DNA of 64,000 nt from Nocardia sp. NBC_01503. GTDB lineage: Bacteria; Actinomycetota; Actinomycetes; Mycobacteriales; Mycobacteriaceae. The translations under genes were made by a program, and so were the position numbers. Position 1 is the first letter of the stretch, and every line of letters begins with the position of its first letter. The notes below the pieces were generated by a model that saw only the letters and a program-made list of their open reading frames with translations, searched no databases and was not told the DNA's origin. Location of the stretch: assembly GCF_036327755.1 (NCBI RefSeq), contig NZ_CP109596.1, positions 7,936,001-8,000,000 of the forward strand. The letters run 5' to 3'. Below, piece by piece: positions 34,534 to 44,788 of this stretch.

Positions 34534-34902
34534 ATGGCCACCCAGACACTGACCGAGCAGAACTTCGATGACATCGTCACCAAGAGCGACGTGGTTCTCG
34601 TCGACTTCTGGGCTGCGTGGTGCGGTCCGTGCCGTTCGTTCGCCCCCACCTTCGAGGCGTCCTCGGAGAAGCATCCCGATGTGGTGCACGGCAAGGTCGA
34701 CACCGAGGCCGAGCAGGGGCTGGCCGCCGCCGCGAATATCCGGTCGATTCCGACCATCATGGCTTTCCGCGAGGGTGTGCTGGTGTTCGCACAGCCCGGT
34801 GCGCTGCCGCCCGCCGCGCTAGAGGATCTCATCGGGCAGGTGAAGGAGCTCGATATGGACGAGGTCCGCAAGCAGCTCGCCGAGCAGCAGACCAAGGCTT
34901 GA
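34534..34902 (+). CDS. Thioredoxin (TrxB/Rv1471-like)
   Basis: This 122-residue thioredoxin has the active site WAAWCGPCRSFAPTFEASSE (CGPC, about residues 31-34) and the cis-Pro loop IRSIPTIMAF. KHPDVVHGKVDTEAEQGLAA and GALPPAALEDL resemble M. tuberculosis TrxB (Rv1471). It reduces protein disulfides with thioredoxin reductase (not in the window). ATG 34534 follows GAGAGGACGTC. Monocistronic, ending at a 19-bp hairpin. Confidence 0.95.
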   Translation: MATQTLTEQNFDDIVTKSDVVLVDFWAAWCGPCRSFAPTFEASSEKHPDVVHGKVDTEAEQGLAAAANIRSIPTIMAFREGVLVFAQPGALPPAALEDLIGQVKELDMDEVRKQLAEQQTKA

Positions 34903-34952
34903 TCTTCGGCTCACTTGCCGAAAAGCACTGCCACCGCCGATGATTCACGCAT

Positions 34953-34993
34953 CGAATGCGCCGCAACCCATCGAATGGGTTGCGGCGCATTCG
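34953..34993. terminator. 19-bp perfect hairpin terminator
   Basis: A 19-bp arm (34953-34971, starting CGAATGCGCC) and its exact complement (34975-34993) flank a 3-nt loop. It lies between the convergent thioredoxin and LeuA-domain genes, one base from the latter's stop, and can serve both. Confidence 0.85.
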
Positions 34994-34994
34994 T

Positions 34995-35417
34995 TTACGC
35001 GAAGGTGTTGATACCGGCGATCATGGCGCGGACGGTGGACTCCGCACTGTCGTCGGCGAGGGCCGCACCCCAGCCGCGTCGGCCGTTGAACTCGCACTGC
35101 ACGAAGGTGGCGGTGCCGGATTCGGTGCGGCGCTGATGGAACTGCAGGATCTCGACCGGATAGCCCTCGTCGTACAGCGCCGAGGTGAGCGCCGCGACCG
35201 GGCTCCCCGACGCCGTGACGGTGCGCAGGTGATCCGCGAACTCCAGGGTCGCGGTGAAATCCGCGGCACAGAGGTGAGTCCATTCGCCGAGTTTGATCGC
35301 ACCCGCGTCGCGGCAGTAGCGATCGTGGAACTCGGCGGGGCTCAAACCGGCGCTCTCGGCCCGCAGGCTCGCGGGGGCAGCGGCAATGAACGCGTGTGTA
35401 TCGATTGTGAGTGTCAT
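34995..35417 (-). CDS. Stand-alone LeuA regulatory (allosteric) domain protein
   Basis: This 140-residue protein resembles only the C-terminal leucine-binding domain of 2-isopropylmalate synthase: SPVAALTSALYDEGYPVEIL, TATFVQCEFNGRRGWGAALA and STVRAMIAGINTF correspond to its beta-alpha repeats. No catalytic TIM barrel is present. It may bind leucine or a related amino acid, regulate LeuA in trans or act as a sensor. ATG 35417 has GGGAAG upstream. A 43-codon leader-like frame and a candidate attenuator lie upstream. Annotation as a LeuA_dimer-like domain is by pattern recognition. Confidence 0.7.
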   Translation of the reverse strand: MTLTIDTHAFIAAAPASLRAESAGLSPAEFHDRYCRDAGAIKLGEWTHLCAADFTATLEFADHLRTVTASGSPVAALTSALYDEGYPVEILQFHQRRTESGTATFVQCEFNGRRGWGAALADDSAESTVRAMIAGINTFA

Positions 35418-35469
35418 TGAACTAGGTCTTCCCGACTTCTTCTCAGAAATTGGCAGAGGGGACCAGCAC

Positions 35470-35505
35470 AAAAAAAAGTTCCAAACGGCCGCAGCGAGGG
35501 GGCCG
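35470..35505 (-). promoter_or_regulatory. Candidate attenuator before the LeuA-domain gene
   Basis: On the minus strand a CGGCC/GGCCG stem (35501-35505 with 35486-35490) is followed by eight consecutive T residues (35477-35470), rare in this GC-rich DNA. The loop (CCCTCGCT) can pair instead with AGCGGGG at the end of the upstream leader frame. The stem is short and 8 nt from the T-run, so this is tentative. Confidence 0.35.
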
Positions 35506-35513
35506 GTCCGAAT

Positions 35514-35645
35514 TCAGACCCCGCTACGGCGGAGTACTACGAGTACGCGCTCGACAGCCACCGTCGCGGTGAGCGGAACAATCGCGGCGCGGTCGCGGTC
35601 GGCGACTTCGAGCGCAGCGTTGCGGCTGTTGAGGGGATTCGGCAC
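35514..35645 (-). CDS. Possible leaderless 43-residue leader peptide rich in Val/Leu near its end
   Basis: GTG 35645 lies 7 nt downstream of a well-formed promoter (TTGCCA-N17-TATGCT), predicting a leaderless start. The frame ends VERVLVVLRRSGV, with codons GTA CTC GTA GTA CTC for Val-Leu-Val-Val-Leu just before the stop; GTA is rare in such genomes. It lies 96 bp upstream of the LeuA-domain gene and may be an attenuation leader. Alternatively a small independent protein or chance frame. Confidence 0.4.
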   Translation of the reverse strand: MPNPLNSRNAALEVADRDRAAIVPLTATVAVERVLVVLRRSGV

Positions 35646-35652
35646 GGCACCG

Positions 35653-35681
35653 AGCATAGGGGCAGACCCACGCAATGGCAA
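35653..35681 (-). promoter_or_regulatory. Sigma-70-type promoter
   Basis: On the minus strand TTGCCA (35681-35676) and TATGCT (35658-35653) are separated by exactly 17 bp. The predicted transcription start coincides with GTG 35645. It would drive the leader-like frame and the LeuA-domain gene. Confidence 0.6.
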
Positions 35682-35889
35682 CCATATTCGCATTCGACCC
35701 ACGGGTAACTTTGTCGCAGGTCATCCGGTGTGTGGTGTGGGCCATACCGCCTAGCCTCGGCGAGCACGGCAACCAGCCTCGTGTGGCACGACATCCATGG
35801 TTCCGGGCGCGGGCAACAGCGGATGTCACAATGGGCAAACCTTGCCGGACGCTCGCTCCAATCCTCCGTGAACACCCGGGAGCCATACG

Positions 35890-36222
35890 ATGACCGATCC
35901 GAAGATCATGAGCACCATCAATCATTTGTTCGGCTGTCACCGCACCTGCGTCAGGCAAACCGGGGAATCCCTGGATTTGAGTGGGGCCCACGCGGCGCGC
36001 GCGCATATCGCGCAATTGATGGACTGCGCGGCCATCTGCCGGCTCACCGCGGACATCCTGGATCGGCGCTCGCCGTGGGCGCTGGCGCTGTGCGAGCTGA
36101 CCGCCCAGGTGTGCACCGCGACAGCCGAGAGCTGTGAGCAGCTCGACGAGAAGATCTGCGCCCGCACCTGTCGTGAAACCGCTGAAGTACTAACGGTTCT
36201 CGCCGAACAACTCCGCGGCTAA
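35890..36222 (+). CDS. Cys-rich four-helix-bundle (DUF326/Csp-like) metal-binding protein
   Basis: This 110-residue all-helical protein has nine Cys in CX3C-type spacing: FGCHRTCVRQ, DCAAICRLTA, LCELTAQVCTATAESC and KICARTCRETAEVL. The pattern and length match the DUF326 four-helix-bundle copper storage/binding proteins (Csp), in which Cys line the bundle core and bind many Cu(I) ions. There is no signal peptide, so it should be cytosolic like Csp3. ATG 35890 follows GGGAG. No copper regulator or exporter is adjacent. Confidence 0.85.
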   Translation: MTDPKIMSTINHLFGCHRTCVRQTGESLDLSGAHAARAHIAQLMDCAAICRLTADILDRRSPWALALCELTAQVCTATAESCEQLDEKICARTCRETAEVLTVLAEQLRG

Positions 36223-36265
36223 CCCGGAATGTGCGGCCGCTTGCCCCCTGTCGGCCGCGGCGCAA

Positions 36266-36366
36266 CCCCGTCGTCATCTCGGCGCGTTTTTGGCCGGGAT
36301 CCACGTTGATCGGCGGAGTACCGCCGGGTGTGGATCCCGGCCAAAAGCATGCCGGGGATGACGGGG
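36266..36366. repeat. Large palindromic intergenic repeat (REP-like)
   Basis: A 17-bp perfect arm pair (36288-36304 and 36330-36346, with GGCCGGGATCCAC) encloses a second stem CGGCGG/CCGCCG. It is flanked by imperfect outer arms (CCCCGTCGTCATCTCGG with CCGGGGATGACGGGG). The whole unit of about 100 bp folds into one hairpin between Csp and polA. The right half recurs at 57145-57178, showing a dispersed repeat family. Confidence 0.75.
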
Positions 36367-36392
36367 GATGGTGAGCCGAGTCGGCCCAACGG

Positions 36393-39131
36393 TTAGTGGG
36401 CCGCGGAGTCCCAGCTGCGGCCCACGCCGACGGAGACCTCGAGCGGGACCGAGAGCTCGATGGCGTTCGACATGTGTTCGCGGGCAAGGGCTTCGAGTTC
36501 CTCGCGTTCGCCGGAGGCCACTTCGAAGATGAGTTCGTCGTGGACCTGCAGGAGCATGCGGGATTTCAGGCCCGCGGCGGCGATGGCGCGCTGGGTGTCG
36601 ATCATGGCGACCTTGATGATGTCGGCGGCCGTGCCCTGGATGGGTGCGTTCAGGGCCATGCGTTCGGCGGCCTCGCGGCGCTGACGGTTCGACGAGTCCA
36701 GATCCGGCAGATAGCGGCGGCGGCCGAAGAGCGTTTCGGTGTAGCCGGTCTTGCGGGCCAATTCGACTGCCTCGCGCAGGTATTCGCGAATCGCGCCGAA
36801 CCGCTCGAAGTAGACGTCCATCTGCGCCTTCGCCTCTTCGGCGCTGATCTTCAGCTGCTGCGACAGACCGTAGGCCGACAGACCGTACGCCAGGCCGTAG
36901 GACATGGCCTTGATGCGGCGGCGCAGCTCCGGATCGACCTCGGTGATCGGGATGTCGAATGCCTTGGAGGCGACGAAATTGTGCAGATCCTCGCCGGAGT
37001 TGAAGGCTTCGATGAGGCCCTCGTCCTTGGAAAGGTGCGCCATGATGCGCATTTCGATCTGGCTGTAGTCCGCGGTCATGAGCGATTCGAAGCCGGGGCC
37101 GACCACGAAGGTGTCGCGAATACGGCGGCCCATATCGGTGCGGATCGGAATGTTCTGCAGATTCGGCTCGGTGGAGGACAGGCGTCCGGTCGCGGCGACC
37201 GTCTGATTGAAGGTGGTGTGAATCCGCCCGTCGTCGGCGACCGATTTGAGCAGGCCGTCGACAGTCACCTTGAGGCGGGTGGCGTCGCGGTGTTCCAGCA
37301 GGTGTTGCAGGAACGGGTGCTGGGTCTTCTCGTAAAGCCCTTCCAGCGCATCGGCATCGGTGGTGTAGCCGGTCTTGGTGCGCTTGGTCTTGGGCATATC
37401 GAGTTCGTCGAACAGCACCACCTGGAGCTGTTTGGGCGAGCCCAGGTTGATCTGCTTACCGATCACCCCGTAGGCGGCCTGCGCGGCCTCGGCGACGCGG
37501 TCGGCGAATTCGCCCTGCAACTCTTCCAGCTGCGCGGAGTCGACGGCGATTCCGGCGGCCTCCAGATCGGCGAGCACGCTCAGCAGCGGCAACTCCATAT
37601 CGCCGAGCAGTGCGGTGGATTCGATGCGCTCGAGTTCGGCGTCGAAGGCGTCGGCGAGGTCGGAAACCGCTCGGGCGCGCAGCATTTCGCCCTTGGCGAT
37701 CTCCTCGTCGACCTGATCCTCGTCATCGAGCAGGGACAGCTGGGTTTCGCCGCTGTCCTCCACGCGCAGTTCGCGGCTCAGGTAGCGCAGTGAGAGATCG
37801 TCGAGGTTGAAGGTGCGCTGGCCGGGGCGAACCAGGTAGGCGGCGATGGCGGTATCGCTGCTGAGCCCGCCGAGGGTCCAGCCGCGACCGCGCAGCGCGT
37901 GCATGGCGGATTTGGCCTCGTGCAGGGCTTTCGGGGTCTCCGGATCGGCGAGCCAGGCACCGAGCGCTGCTTCGTCCTCCGGGGTCAGGGTGTGTACGTC
38001 GAGGTAGCCGCCCTCACCGTCGGCGGCGGCCAGGGCGATGGCCTTCACGTCACCGTGCACCGGGGTGCCCACTCCGACCACCGAAACACCGTGCCGGACA
38101 CCGGCTTTGGCATGCTCCGCCAGCCAGGCGGACAATGCGCCGGGTGCGATGGCCGCACCGCTGATCTCGAAGCCCGCCTCGGCTTCCGCCTCCACCGGGG
38201 CGAGGGTGTCGAAGAGCCGATCACGCAGCACCCGGAATTCGAGTTCGTCGAAGAGCCGGTGGATCTTGTCCCGATCCCAGGGCTGCATTCCCAGCTGATC
38301 CGGGGTGTACGGCAGCGGCACCTCCTTCACCATCTCGGTGAGCTGCCGGTTGAGGATCACGCTGGAGAGGTTGGCGCGCAAGGCATCTCCGACCTTGCCC
38401 TTGACCGTATCGACCTTGTCCACGAGTGCGTTCAGGTCACCGTATTCGCGAATCCACTTGGTGGCGGTCTTCTCCCCCACACCCGGAATGCCGGGCAGAT
38501 TGTCGCTCGGGTCGCCGCGCAGCGCCGCGAAATCCGGGTACTGCGCCGGGGTGAGCCCGTACTTCTCCTCCACCGCCGCCGGGGTGAACCGGGTCAGCTC
38601 CGAAACACCCTTCTTCGGGTAGAGCACGGTGACGTTATCGCTCACCAACTGCAGCGAATCCCGGTCGCCGGTGACGATGAGCACCCGGAATCCCTGCGGT
38701 TCGGCCTGCGTGACGAGCGTGGCGATCACATCGTCGGCCTCGTATCCGTCGATGGCCATCACCGGAATACCCAGCGCCCCCAGCACTTCCTGGGTGGTCT
38801 CCACCTGCCCCCGGAACTCGTCCGGCGTGGTGGCCCGATTCGCCTTGTACTCCGGATACGCCTCGGTGCGGAAGGTCTTGCGGCTCACATCGAACGCCGC
38901 CGCCACATGCGTGGGCTTCTCATCCCGCAGCAGATTGATGAGCATGGCGGTGAACCCGTACACCGCATTGGTGGTCTGCCCACCCGCCGTCTTGAAGTTC
39001 TCCGCCGGCAGCGCGTAGAACGCGCGATAGGCCAGCGAATGCCCATCCAGCAACAGCAACGTGGGCTGCGCATCGGAGGTGCCGGGGACGGACACGGCGC
39101 TCGGCCGTTGATCGGTGGAGGCAGGGGTCAC
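36393..39131 (-). CDS. polA: DNA polymerase I
   Basis: PolA fills gaps in excision repair and removes Okazaki primers. The 912-residue product (M. tuberculosis: 904) has an N-terminal 5'-3' exonuclease domain (LLLLDGHSLAYRAFYALPAE, GYEADDVIATL, GIPGVGEKTATKW), a degenerate 3'-5' exonuclease-like domain (about 320-520) and the polymerase domain. The latter shows motif A MTADYSQIEMRIMAHLS, the O-helix RRIKAMSYGLAYG and motif C LLQVHDELIFEV. GTG 39131 follows a TAGACT -10 element by 7 nt, predicting a leaderless mRNA; the longer frame reaches back through the tRNA gene and is not used. The promoter carries a PafBC-type box. Confidence 0.97.
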   Translation of the reverse strand: MTPASTDQRPSAVSVPGTSDAQPTLLLLDGHSLAYRAFYALPAENFKTAGGQTTNAVYGFTAMLINLLRDEKPTHVAAAFDVSRKTFRTEAYPEYKANRATTPDEFRGQVETTQEVLGALGIPVMAIDGYEADDVIATLVTQAEPQGFRVLIVTGDRDSLQLVSDNVTVLYPKKGVSELTRFTPAAVEEKYGLTPAQYPDFAALRGDPSDNLPGIPGVGEKTATKWIREYGDLNALVDKVDTVKGKVGDALRANLSSVILNRQLTEMVKEVPLPYTPDQLGMQPWDRDKIHRLFDELEFRVLRDRLFDTLAPVEAEAEAGFEISGAAIAPGALSAWLAEHAKAGVRHGVSVVGVGTPVHGDVKAIALAAADGEGGYLDVHTLTPEDEAALGAWLADPETPKALHEAKSAMHALRGRGWTLGGLSSDTAIAAYLVRPGQRTFNLDDLSLRYLSRELRVEDSGETQLSLLDDEDQVDEEIAKGEMLRARAVSDLADAFDAELERIESTALLGDMELPLLSVLADLEAAGIAVDSAQLEELQGEFADRVAEAAQAAYGVIGKQINLGSPKQLQVVLFDELDMPKTKRTKTGYTTDADALEGLYEKTQHPFLQHLLEHRDATRLKVTVDGLLKSVADDGRIHTTFNQTVAATGRLSSTEPNLQNIPIRTDMGRRIRDTFVVGPGFESLMTADYSQIEMRIMAHLSKDEGLIEAFNSGEDLHNFVASKAFDIPITEVDPELRRRIKAMSYGLAYGLSAYGLSQQLKISAEEAKAQMDVYFERFGAIREYLREAVELARKTGYTETLFGRRRYLPDLDSSNRQRREAAERMALNAPIQGTAADIIKVAMIDTQRAIAAAGLKSRMLLQVHDELIFEVASGEREELEALAREHMSNAIELSVPLEVSVGVGRSWDSAAH

Positions 39132-39138
39132 GCAGGAG

Positions 39139-39161
39139 AGTCTAGGGACGTGCACCGACAC
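39139..39161 (-). promoter_or_regulatory. PafBC-type DNA-damage promoter of polA
   Basis: The minus strand reads GTGTCGGTG, 8 nt, TAGACT, differing from TTGTCRGTG-N8-TANNNT only at the first base. The -10 element ends 7 nt before GTG 39131. Confidence 0.75.
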
Positions 39162-39292
39162 ATGGGGGAAGCGGGCACTTTCGCCGCGTCCACCGGCCGA
39201 CACCACCCGCCGTGCCCGCTCCGGCGGCGCGCCGGAAATCCGATTTCGCGTCGGCGGCTCGCCCTGATAATCTTGCCGCGCACAACACGCCA

Positions 39293-39365
<73 letters not shown>

Positions 39366-39369
39366 CAAT

Positions 39370-39407
39370 ATTCGGGCCGGTCATCCAGCAGGATGACCGG
39401 CCCGAAT
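39370..39407. terminator. 17-bp perfect hairpin after tRNA-Trp
   Basis: Seventeen base pairs (39370-39386 with 39391-39407, core CGGGCCGGTCATCC) around AGCA, between tRNA-Trp and the convergent livF stop. Confidence 0.85.
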
Positions 39408-39425
39408 GCTGTGTGGGGCAGGCGA

Positions 39426-40208
39426 TCAGCCGACGCCGAGGTAGGCGGATTTGACCGCCGGGTCGTGCAGCAGGTCGCGGCCGTAACCGGTTTTGGTGAC
39501 CTCACCGGTCTCCAGGATGTAGGCGCGGTCGCTTCGGGTGAGGGCCTGCTGGGCGTTCTGTTCGACCAACAGGACCGTGGTGCCCTGGGCGTTGATATCC
39601 GCGATGATCTGGAAGATCTGGCGGATGACCATGGGGGCCAAGCCCATTGACGGCTCATCCAGCAGCAGGAGCTTGGGACGGGCCATCAGGGAGCGGGCGA
39701 TGGCGACCATCTGCTGTTCGCCACCGGACAGAGTGCCGCCCACCTGCTTCTGGCGTTCCTTGACCCTGGGGAAGAGCGTGAAGATCCACTCCAGGGTCTC
39801 GTTGTACTCGGCCTTGGTTTTGAATGGGCGCGAGTAGCAGCCCATATCGAGGTTCTCCTGGACTGTCATACCGGGGAAGACGCCGCGGCCTTCGGGAGCC
39901 TGGATGAGGCCGAGCCCGACACGGTCGTGCGCCTTCACACGGGTGATATCGCGACCCTCGAAGAGGATTCGGCCGCGGCTCAGTGGGAGCAGACCGGACA
40001 GGGCGCGCATGGTGGTGGTCTTGCCCGCACCGTTGGCGCCGAGCAGGGTCACCAGTTCACCGGGTGCGACCGAGAGTGAAATACCGTGCAGGGCTTGGAT
40101 TCTGCCGTAGCTGACGACCATATCGTCGACCTGGAGCAGGGCATCGGCGGCCGTACCGGGCTGCTCGGTCTTGCTGAGCGGCGCGGTCGGAGGGGTCGGC
40201 GATGTCAC
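39426..40208 (-). CDS. livF: Branched-chain amino-acid ABC transporter ATPase LivF
   Basis: This 260-residue LivF-type ATPase has Walker A LLGANGAGKTTTMRALSGLL (about residue 57), signature LSGGEQQMVAIARSLMARPK, Walker B LLLLDEPSMGLAPMVIRQIF and the LivF-typical IQAPEGRGVFPGMTVQENL. Last gene of the livJHMGF operon, its start overlapping livG by 4 nt. With LivG it powers import through LivH/LivM. Confidence 0.95.
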   Translation of the reverse strand: MTSPTPPTAPLSKTEQPGTAADALLQVDDMVVSYGRIQALHGISLSVAPGELVTLLGANGAGKTTTMRALSGLLPLSRGRILFEGRDITRVKAHDRVGLGLIQAPEGRGVFPGMTVQENLDMGCYSRPFKTKAEYNETLEWIFTLFPRVKERQKQVGGTLSGGEQQMVAIARSLMARPKLLLLDEPSMGLAPMVIRQIFQIIADINAQGTTVLLVEQNAQQALTRSDRAYILETGEVTKTGYGRDLLHDPAVKSAYLGVG

Positions 40209-41169
40209 TGTGCTGCCTCCACTTCGTCGTCGGGGACGCCAAGGTAGGCGGCGATCACCTTGGGGTTGTCGCGGATCTCCGCGGGCAGGCCGTCGGCGAT
40301 CTTGCGACCGAACTCCAGCACCACGATGCGGTCGGTGACGCCCATGACCAGACGCATATCGTGCTCGATGAGCAGCACGGTGAAACCGTCATCGCGGATC
40401 TTGCGGATCAGATCCATGAGCGCGGACTTCTCGCTCGGATTGAACCCGGCCGCGGGTTCGTCCAGACAGAGCAGTTTCGGTTCGGTCGCCAGGGCACGCG
40501 CGATCTCCAGGCGACGCTGATCGCCGTAGGAGAGGTTGCGCGCCTTCTCCACCGCGCGCGGGGCGATGCCGACGAACTCCAGCAGCGCCATACCGCGTTC
40601 GATGGCGTCCTTCTCCTCACGGCGATGGCGTGCGGAGCGGAAGACCGCGCCGGGAATCGAAGTGTGGTGCCGCGCATCGGTTCCCACCACCACATTCTCC
40701 AGCGCCGTCATCTCCTGGAACAGCCGCACATTCTGGAAGGTGCGGGCGATACCCAGGCGGGTGATCTCATTGCGCTTGGATTTGGTGAGCGGTTGACCGT
40801 CGAAGGACACCGTGCCGGAGGTGGGGCGATACACACCGGTGATGGCGTTGAAGCAGGTGGTCTTGCCCGCGCCATTGGGTCCGATCATCCCCAGGATCTC
40901 ACCGCGGCGGATCTCGAAGCTGACGTTGTCCAGGGCGGTGAGGCCACCGAATTTCACCGTCAGCCCGTCGGTGCGCAGCAGCGGCGCACCCACGGCGGTT
41001 CCGATTTCCCGGTGCGGCGCAACGACTTCCGCGACGACCTCGGCATCGGCGAAGGTCGGCAGCACCTCGGTCACATCGAGTGTCCCCGCGGCCTCGCGAA
41101 CCTCCTCGGCGGTAAAACCGGCCGCCATATCCTCATTGTCGAACAGCGCGCCACCCGCGCCCGGCCCGG

Positions 41170-41173
<4 letters not shown>
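40205..41173 (-). CDS. livG: Branched-chain amino-acid ABC transporter ATPase LivG
   Basis: This 322-residue LivG-type ATPase has Walker A MIGPNGAGKTTCFNAITGVY (about residue 95), the LivG-typical GIARTFQNVRLFQEMTALEN, signature NLSYGDQRRLEIARALATEP and Walker B LLCLDEPAAGFNPSEKSALM. It carries an unusual acidic extension of about 60 residues before the ATPase domain. Overlaps livM and livF by 4 nt on either side, so translation is coupled. Confidence 0.95.
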
Positions 41174-42416
<1,243 letters not shown>

Positions 42417-42420
<4 letters not shown>

Positions 42421-43454
42421 ACCCGCGCCCTCCCCAGGCTCTCGCCGAGAATGCCGGTCGGGCGGAACATCAGCACGGCCACCAGCACCACGAACGCGAC
42501 CACATCACGCCACTGGGTGCCGAACAGGATCTGACCGTAGTTCTCCGCGAGTCCGAGCAGCAGACCGCCCAGCAGCGCGCCACGCAGATTGCCGATACCG
42601 CCGAGCACCGCGGCGCTGAATGCCTTGATGCCCAGGATGAATCCGCCCGAGTAGATGATGCCGTTCGGGATCTTCAACGTGTACAGCATGGCCGCCGCAC
42701 CGGCGAGCAGACCGCCGAGCAGGAAGGTCAGCATGATGATCCGCTCCCGCGAGACGCCCATCAGGGTGGCGGTATCGGGATCCTGCGCCACGGCGCGAAT
42801 GCCGCGGCCGAATTTGGTTCTGTTGATGAGGATTTCGGTGGTGGCGGCCAGGATGACGGCGGCCACGATGATCACCAGGGTCACATTGGTGACCGAAGCC
42901 CCGAAGATGGTGAACTGCTCGGTCGCGCGCACCAGCATGATCGGCTGCTGCGCGTTGGTGCCGCCCAGCTCGGTCGAGAACTTCGGCAGCACATAGTGCA
43001 CGAACTCCTGCAGCACGAACGACATACCGATCGCGGTGATCAGGAAGATGAGTGGTTTGGCGCCGCGTTTACGCAGCGGACGATAGGCGATGCGCTCCAG
43101 GCCGACCGCGGTCGCACCCGAGACCAGCATGCCGAAGATCATGGCCACCAACAGATAGACGACGGTGAGGACAATGCCTTCGGAGTACACATTTCCGCTG
43201 GGACTGAAACCGACCACCATGAGACCGATGTACTGACCGAACATGCCCACCATGAAAATTTCCGAATGGGCGAAATTGATCAGTCGCAGCACGCCGTAGA
43301 CCAAGGTATAGCCGACCGCTACCAGAGCGTAGATCGAGCCATAAGCCAAACCGTCCACGGTGAGCCGCCAGAATTGGTCGACCACGCCGGAGACGTTGAA
43401 ATCGATGGACCCGTTGGCAAGCAGAGCCGCATCGGCCAATAGGGATGAAGACAT
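42417..43454 (-). CDS. livH: Branched-chain amino-acid ABC transporter permease LivH
   Basis: This 345-residue permease has about eight membrane helices with LivH hallmarks: GLAYGSIYALVAVGYTLVYG, LRLINFAHSEIFMVGMFGQY and RAVAQDPDTATLMGVSRERI. The start is ATG 43454. It is separated from the binding-protein gene upstream by 89 bp that carry a long imperfect hairpin, perhaps lowering permease expression relative to the binding protein. Confidence 0.94.
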
Positions 43455-43477
43455 TCAAAACTCTCGCCGTAGAGGAA

Positions 43478-43527
43478 GCGGCGGGCCGGAACGGGTTTGT
43501 GACCCGCTGTGAATCCGGCCGCGCCGC
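43478..43527 (-). promoter_or_regulatory. Intercistronic hairpin between livJ-like gene and livH
   Basis: Arms GCGGCGGGCCGGA and TCCGGCCGCGCCGC with an inner GGGT/ACCC stem form a strong structure 17 nt after the binding-protein stop. It could be a partial terminator or an RNA-stabilising element. Confidence 0.55.
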
Positions 43528-43543
43528 TTCGAGTCGGAGGTGA

Positions 43544-44788
43544 CTACTTGACCTCGTACATCCAGATCAGCGCATTCGCCAATTCACCCTGGGCATCCCA
43601 CTTGTACGCGCGGGCCAAGCCCTGACCGTCGTAGGTCTTCACGTAGTCGACCAGATCCGAGCGCGAAACCTTACCGGCGGCGATTCCCTTGAGCACGATC
43701 GTGGTCAGGTCGTAGCCCTCGGTCGAGTAGGTTCCGGCGTCATAGCCGCTGAACGCCTTGTAGTCGGTGGCGAACTTGTCGGGAGCCGGACCACACGGGC
43801 AGGACAGCAGCGCGCCCTTGGACGAATCGCCCGCCTGCTTCACGAACTCGACATCCTTGGTGCCGTCATCGGAGATGAACGTGGCGGTCACTCCGCCCGA
43901 GCGCAGCTGCTGCACGAAGGGCGCCGCTTCGGCGTAGTAGCCCGAGTAGAAGATGGCATCCGGCTTGGCGGAGGCCAGCTTGGAGACCGCGGCCGAGAAG
44001 TCCTTGTCGCCCGCCTTCACCTGGGTCGCACAGCTGGGATCGGCGATCGGACCGAGACCATCGGTCAGCGTCTTGGCCAGGCCGGTCCCGTAATCCGAGT
44101 TGTCCTGCACGACGCAGATCTTCTTGTACTTACCGGTACCCGCCAGGTACTTCGCGACGGCCGGGCCCTGCACCCCGTCATTGCCGAGGCCACGGAAGAA
44201 CGTCTTCCAGCCGTTTGTGGTCAGGGTGACGTTGGTAGCCGAGGGTGTCAGCGCCAAAAGCCCCGCATCGCTGATGATCTGGCCGGTCGCCTTGGTCTCA
44301 CCCGAGAAGGTGGGGCCGATCATGGCCACTATGGACGGATCGCTGATGATCGTCGGAATGACCTGGGTGGCCTTCTGCGGATCACCTTCGGTATCGAATT
44401 CCTTGACGGTGACCTGGCAGTCCGGGTTCGCTTTGTTGTGCTGGTCCAGCGCCAATTTCACGCCACGCACGATGTTCAAGCCCAGGTTGGCGTTCGGGCC
44501 GGTCAGCGGGCCCGACATGGCGATCGTCTGCGGCGCGCAACTGTCCTTGCCGTCGCTGGCGGGATTCGCCGCGGCCGAATTGTCGGCGCTGGCGACTTCC
44601 TTGCCGTCCTTGTCGATCTGGACAAGGGGCGAAATGGTCAGACTGCTGCCACCGTTTCCACCACCGCCACTGTTGTTGTCGGTGGACTTGCTGCTGCATC
44701 CGGCAATGCCAAGCGCAAGTACTGCGGCAGCTCCGATGACTACCGCGCGAGCCACTGGGCCTCGCGTGTTTGTCACTGAACCAAGCAC
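43544..44788 (-). CDS. Branched-chain amino-acid-type substrate-binding lipoprotein
   Basis: This 414-residue family-I (LivJ/LivK) binding protein has a lipoprotein signal peptide (LALGIAGC, Cys31) and a Gly/Ser linker. The periplasmic-binding domain follows (IAMSGPLTGPNANLGLNIVR, MIGPTFSGETKATGQIISDA, FYSGYYAEAAPFVQQLRSGG). GTG 44788 has GAGGTGA just upstream. It delivers a ligand, probably Leu/Ile/Val or a related compound, to LivHMGF encoded downstream. Confidence 0.92.
   Translation of the reverse strand: MLGSVTNTRGPVARAVVIGAAAVLALGIAGCSSKSTDNNSGGGGNGGSSLTISPLVQIDKDGKEVASADNSAAANPASDGKDSCAPQTIAMSGPLTGPNANLGLNIVRGVKLALDQHNKANPDCQVTVKEFDTEGDPQKATQVIPTIISDPSIVAMIGPTFSGETKATGQIISDAGLLALTPSATNVTLTTNGWKTFFRGLGNDGVQGPAVAKYLAGTGKYKKICVVQDNSDYGTGLAKTLTDGLGPIADPSCATQVKAGDKDFSAAVSKLASAKPDAIFYSGYYAEAAPFVQQLRSGGVTATFISDDGTKDVEFVKQAGDSSKGALLSCPCGPAPDKFATDYKAFSGYDAGTYSTEGYDLTTIVLKGIAAGKVSRSDLVDYVKTYDGQGLARAYKWDAQGELANALIWMYEVK

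Noticed and set aside
33318..34895. 525-codon version of the beta-decarboxylating dehydrogenase
   Set aside because: The first 164 codons are antisense to the thioredoxin gene; the family N-terminus starts at 34403.
44666..44690. TTGTCGGTG within the liv binding-protein gene as a PafBC box
   Set aside because: It lies inside coding sequence in the antisense direction and lacks a TANNNT at 8 bp.
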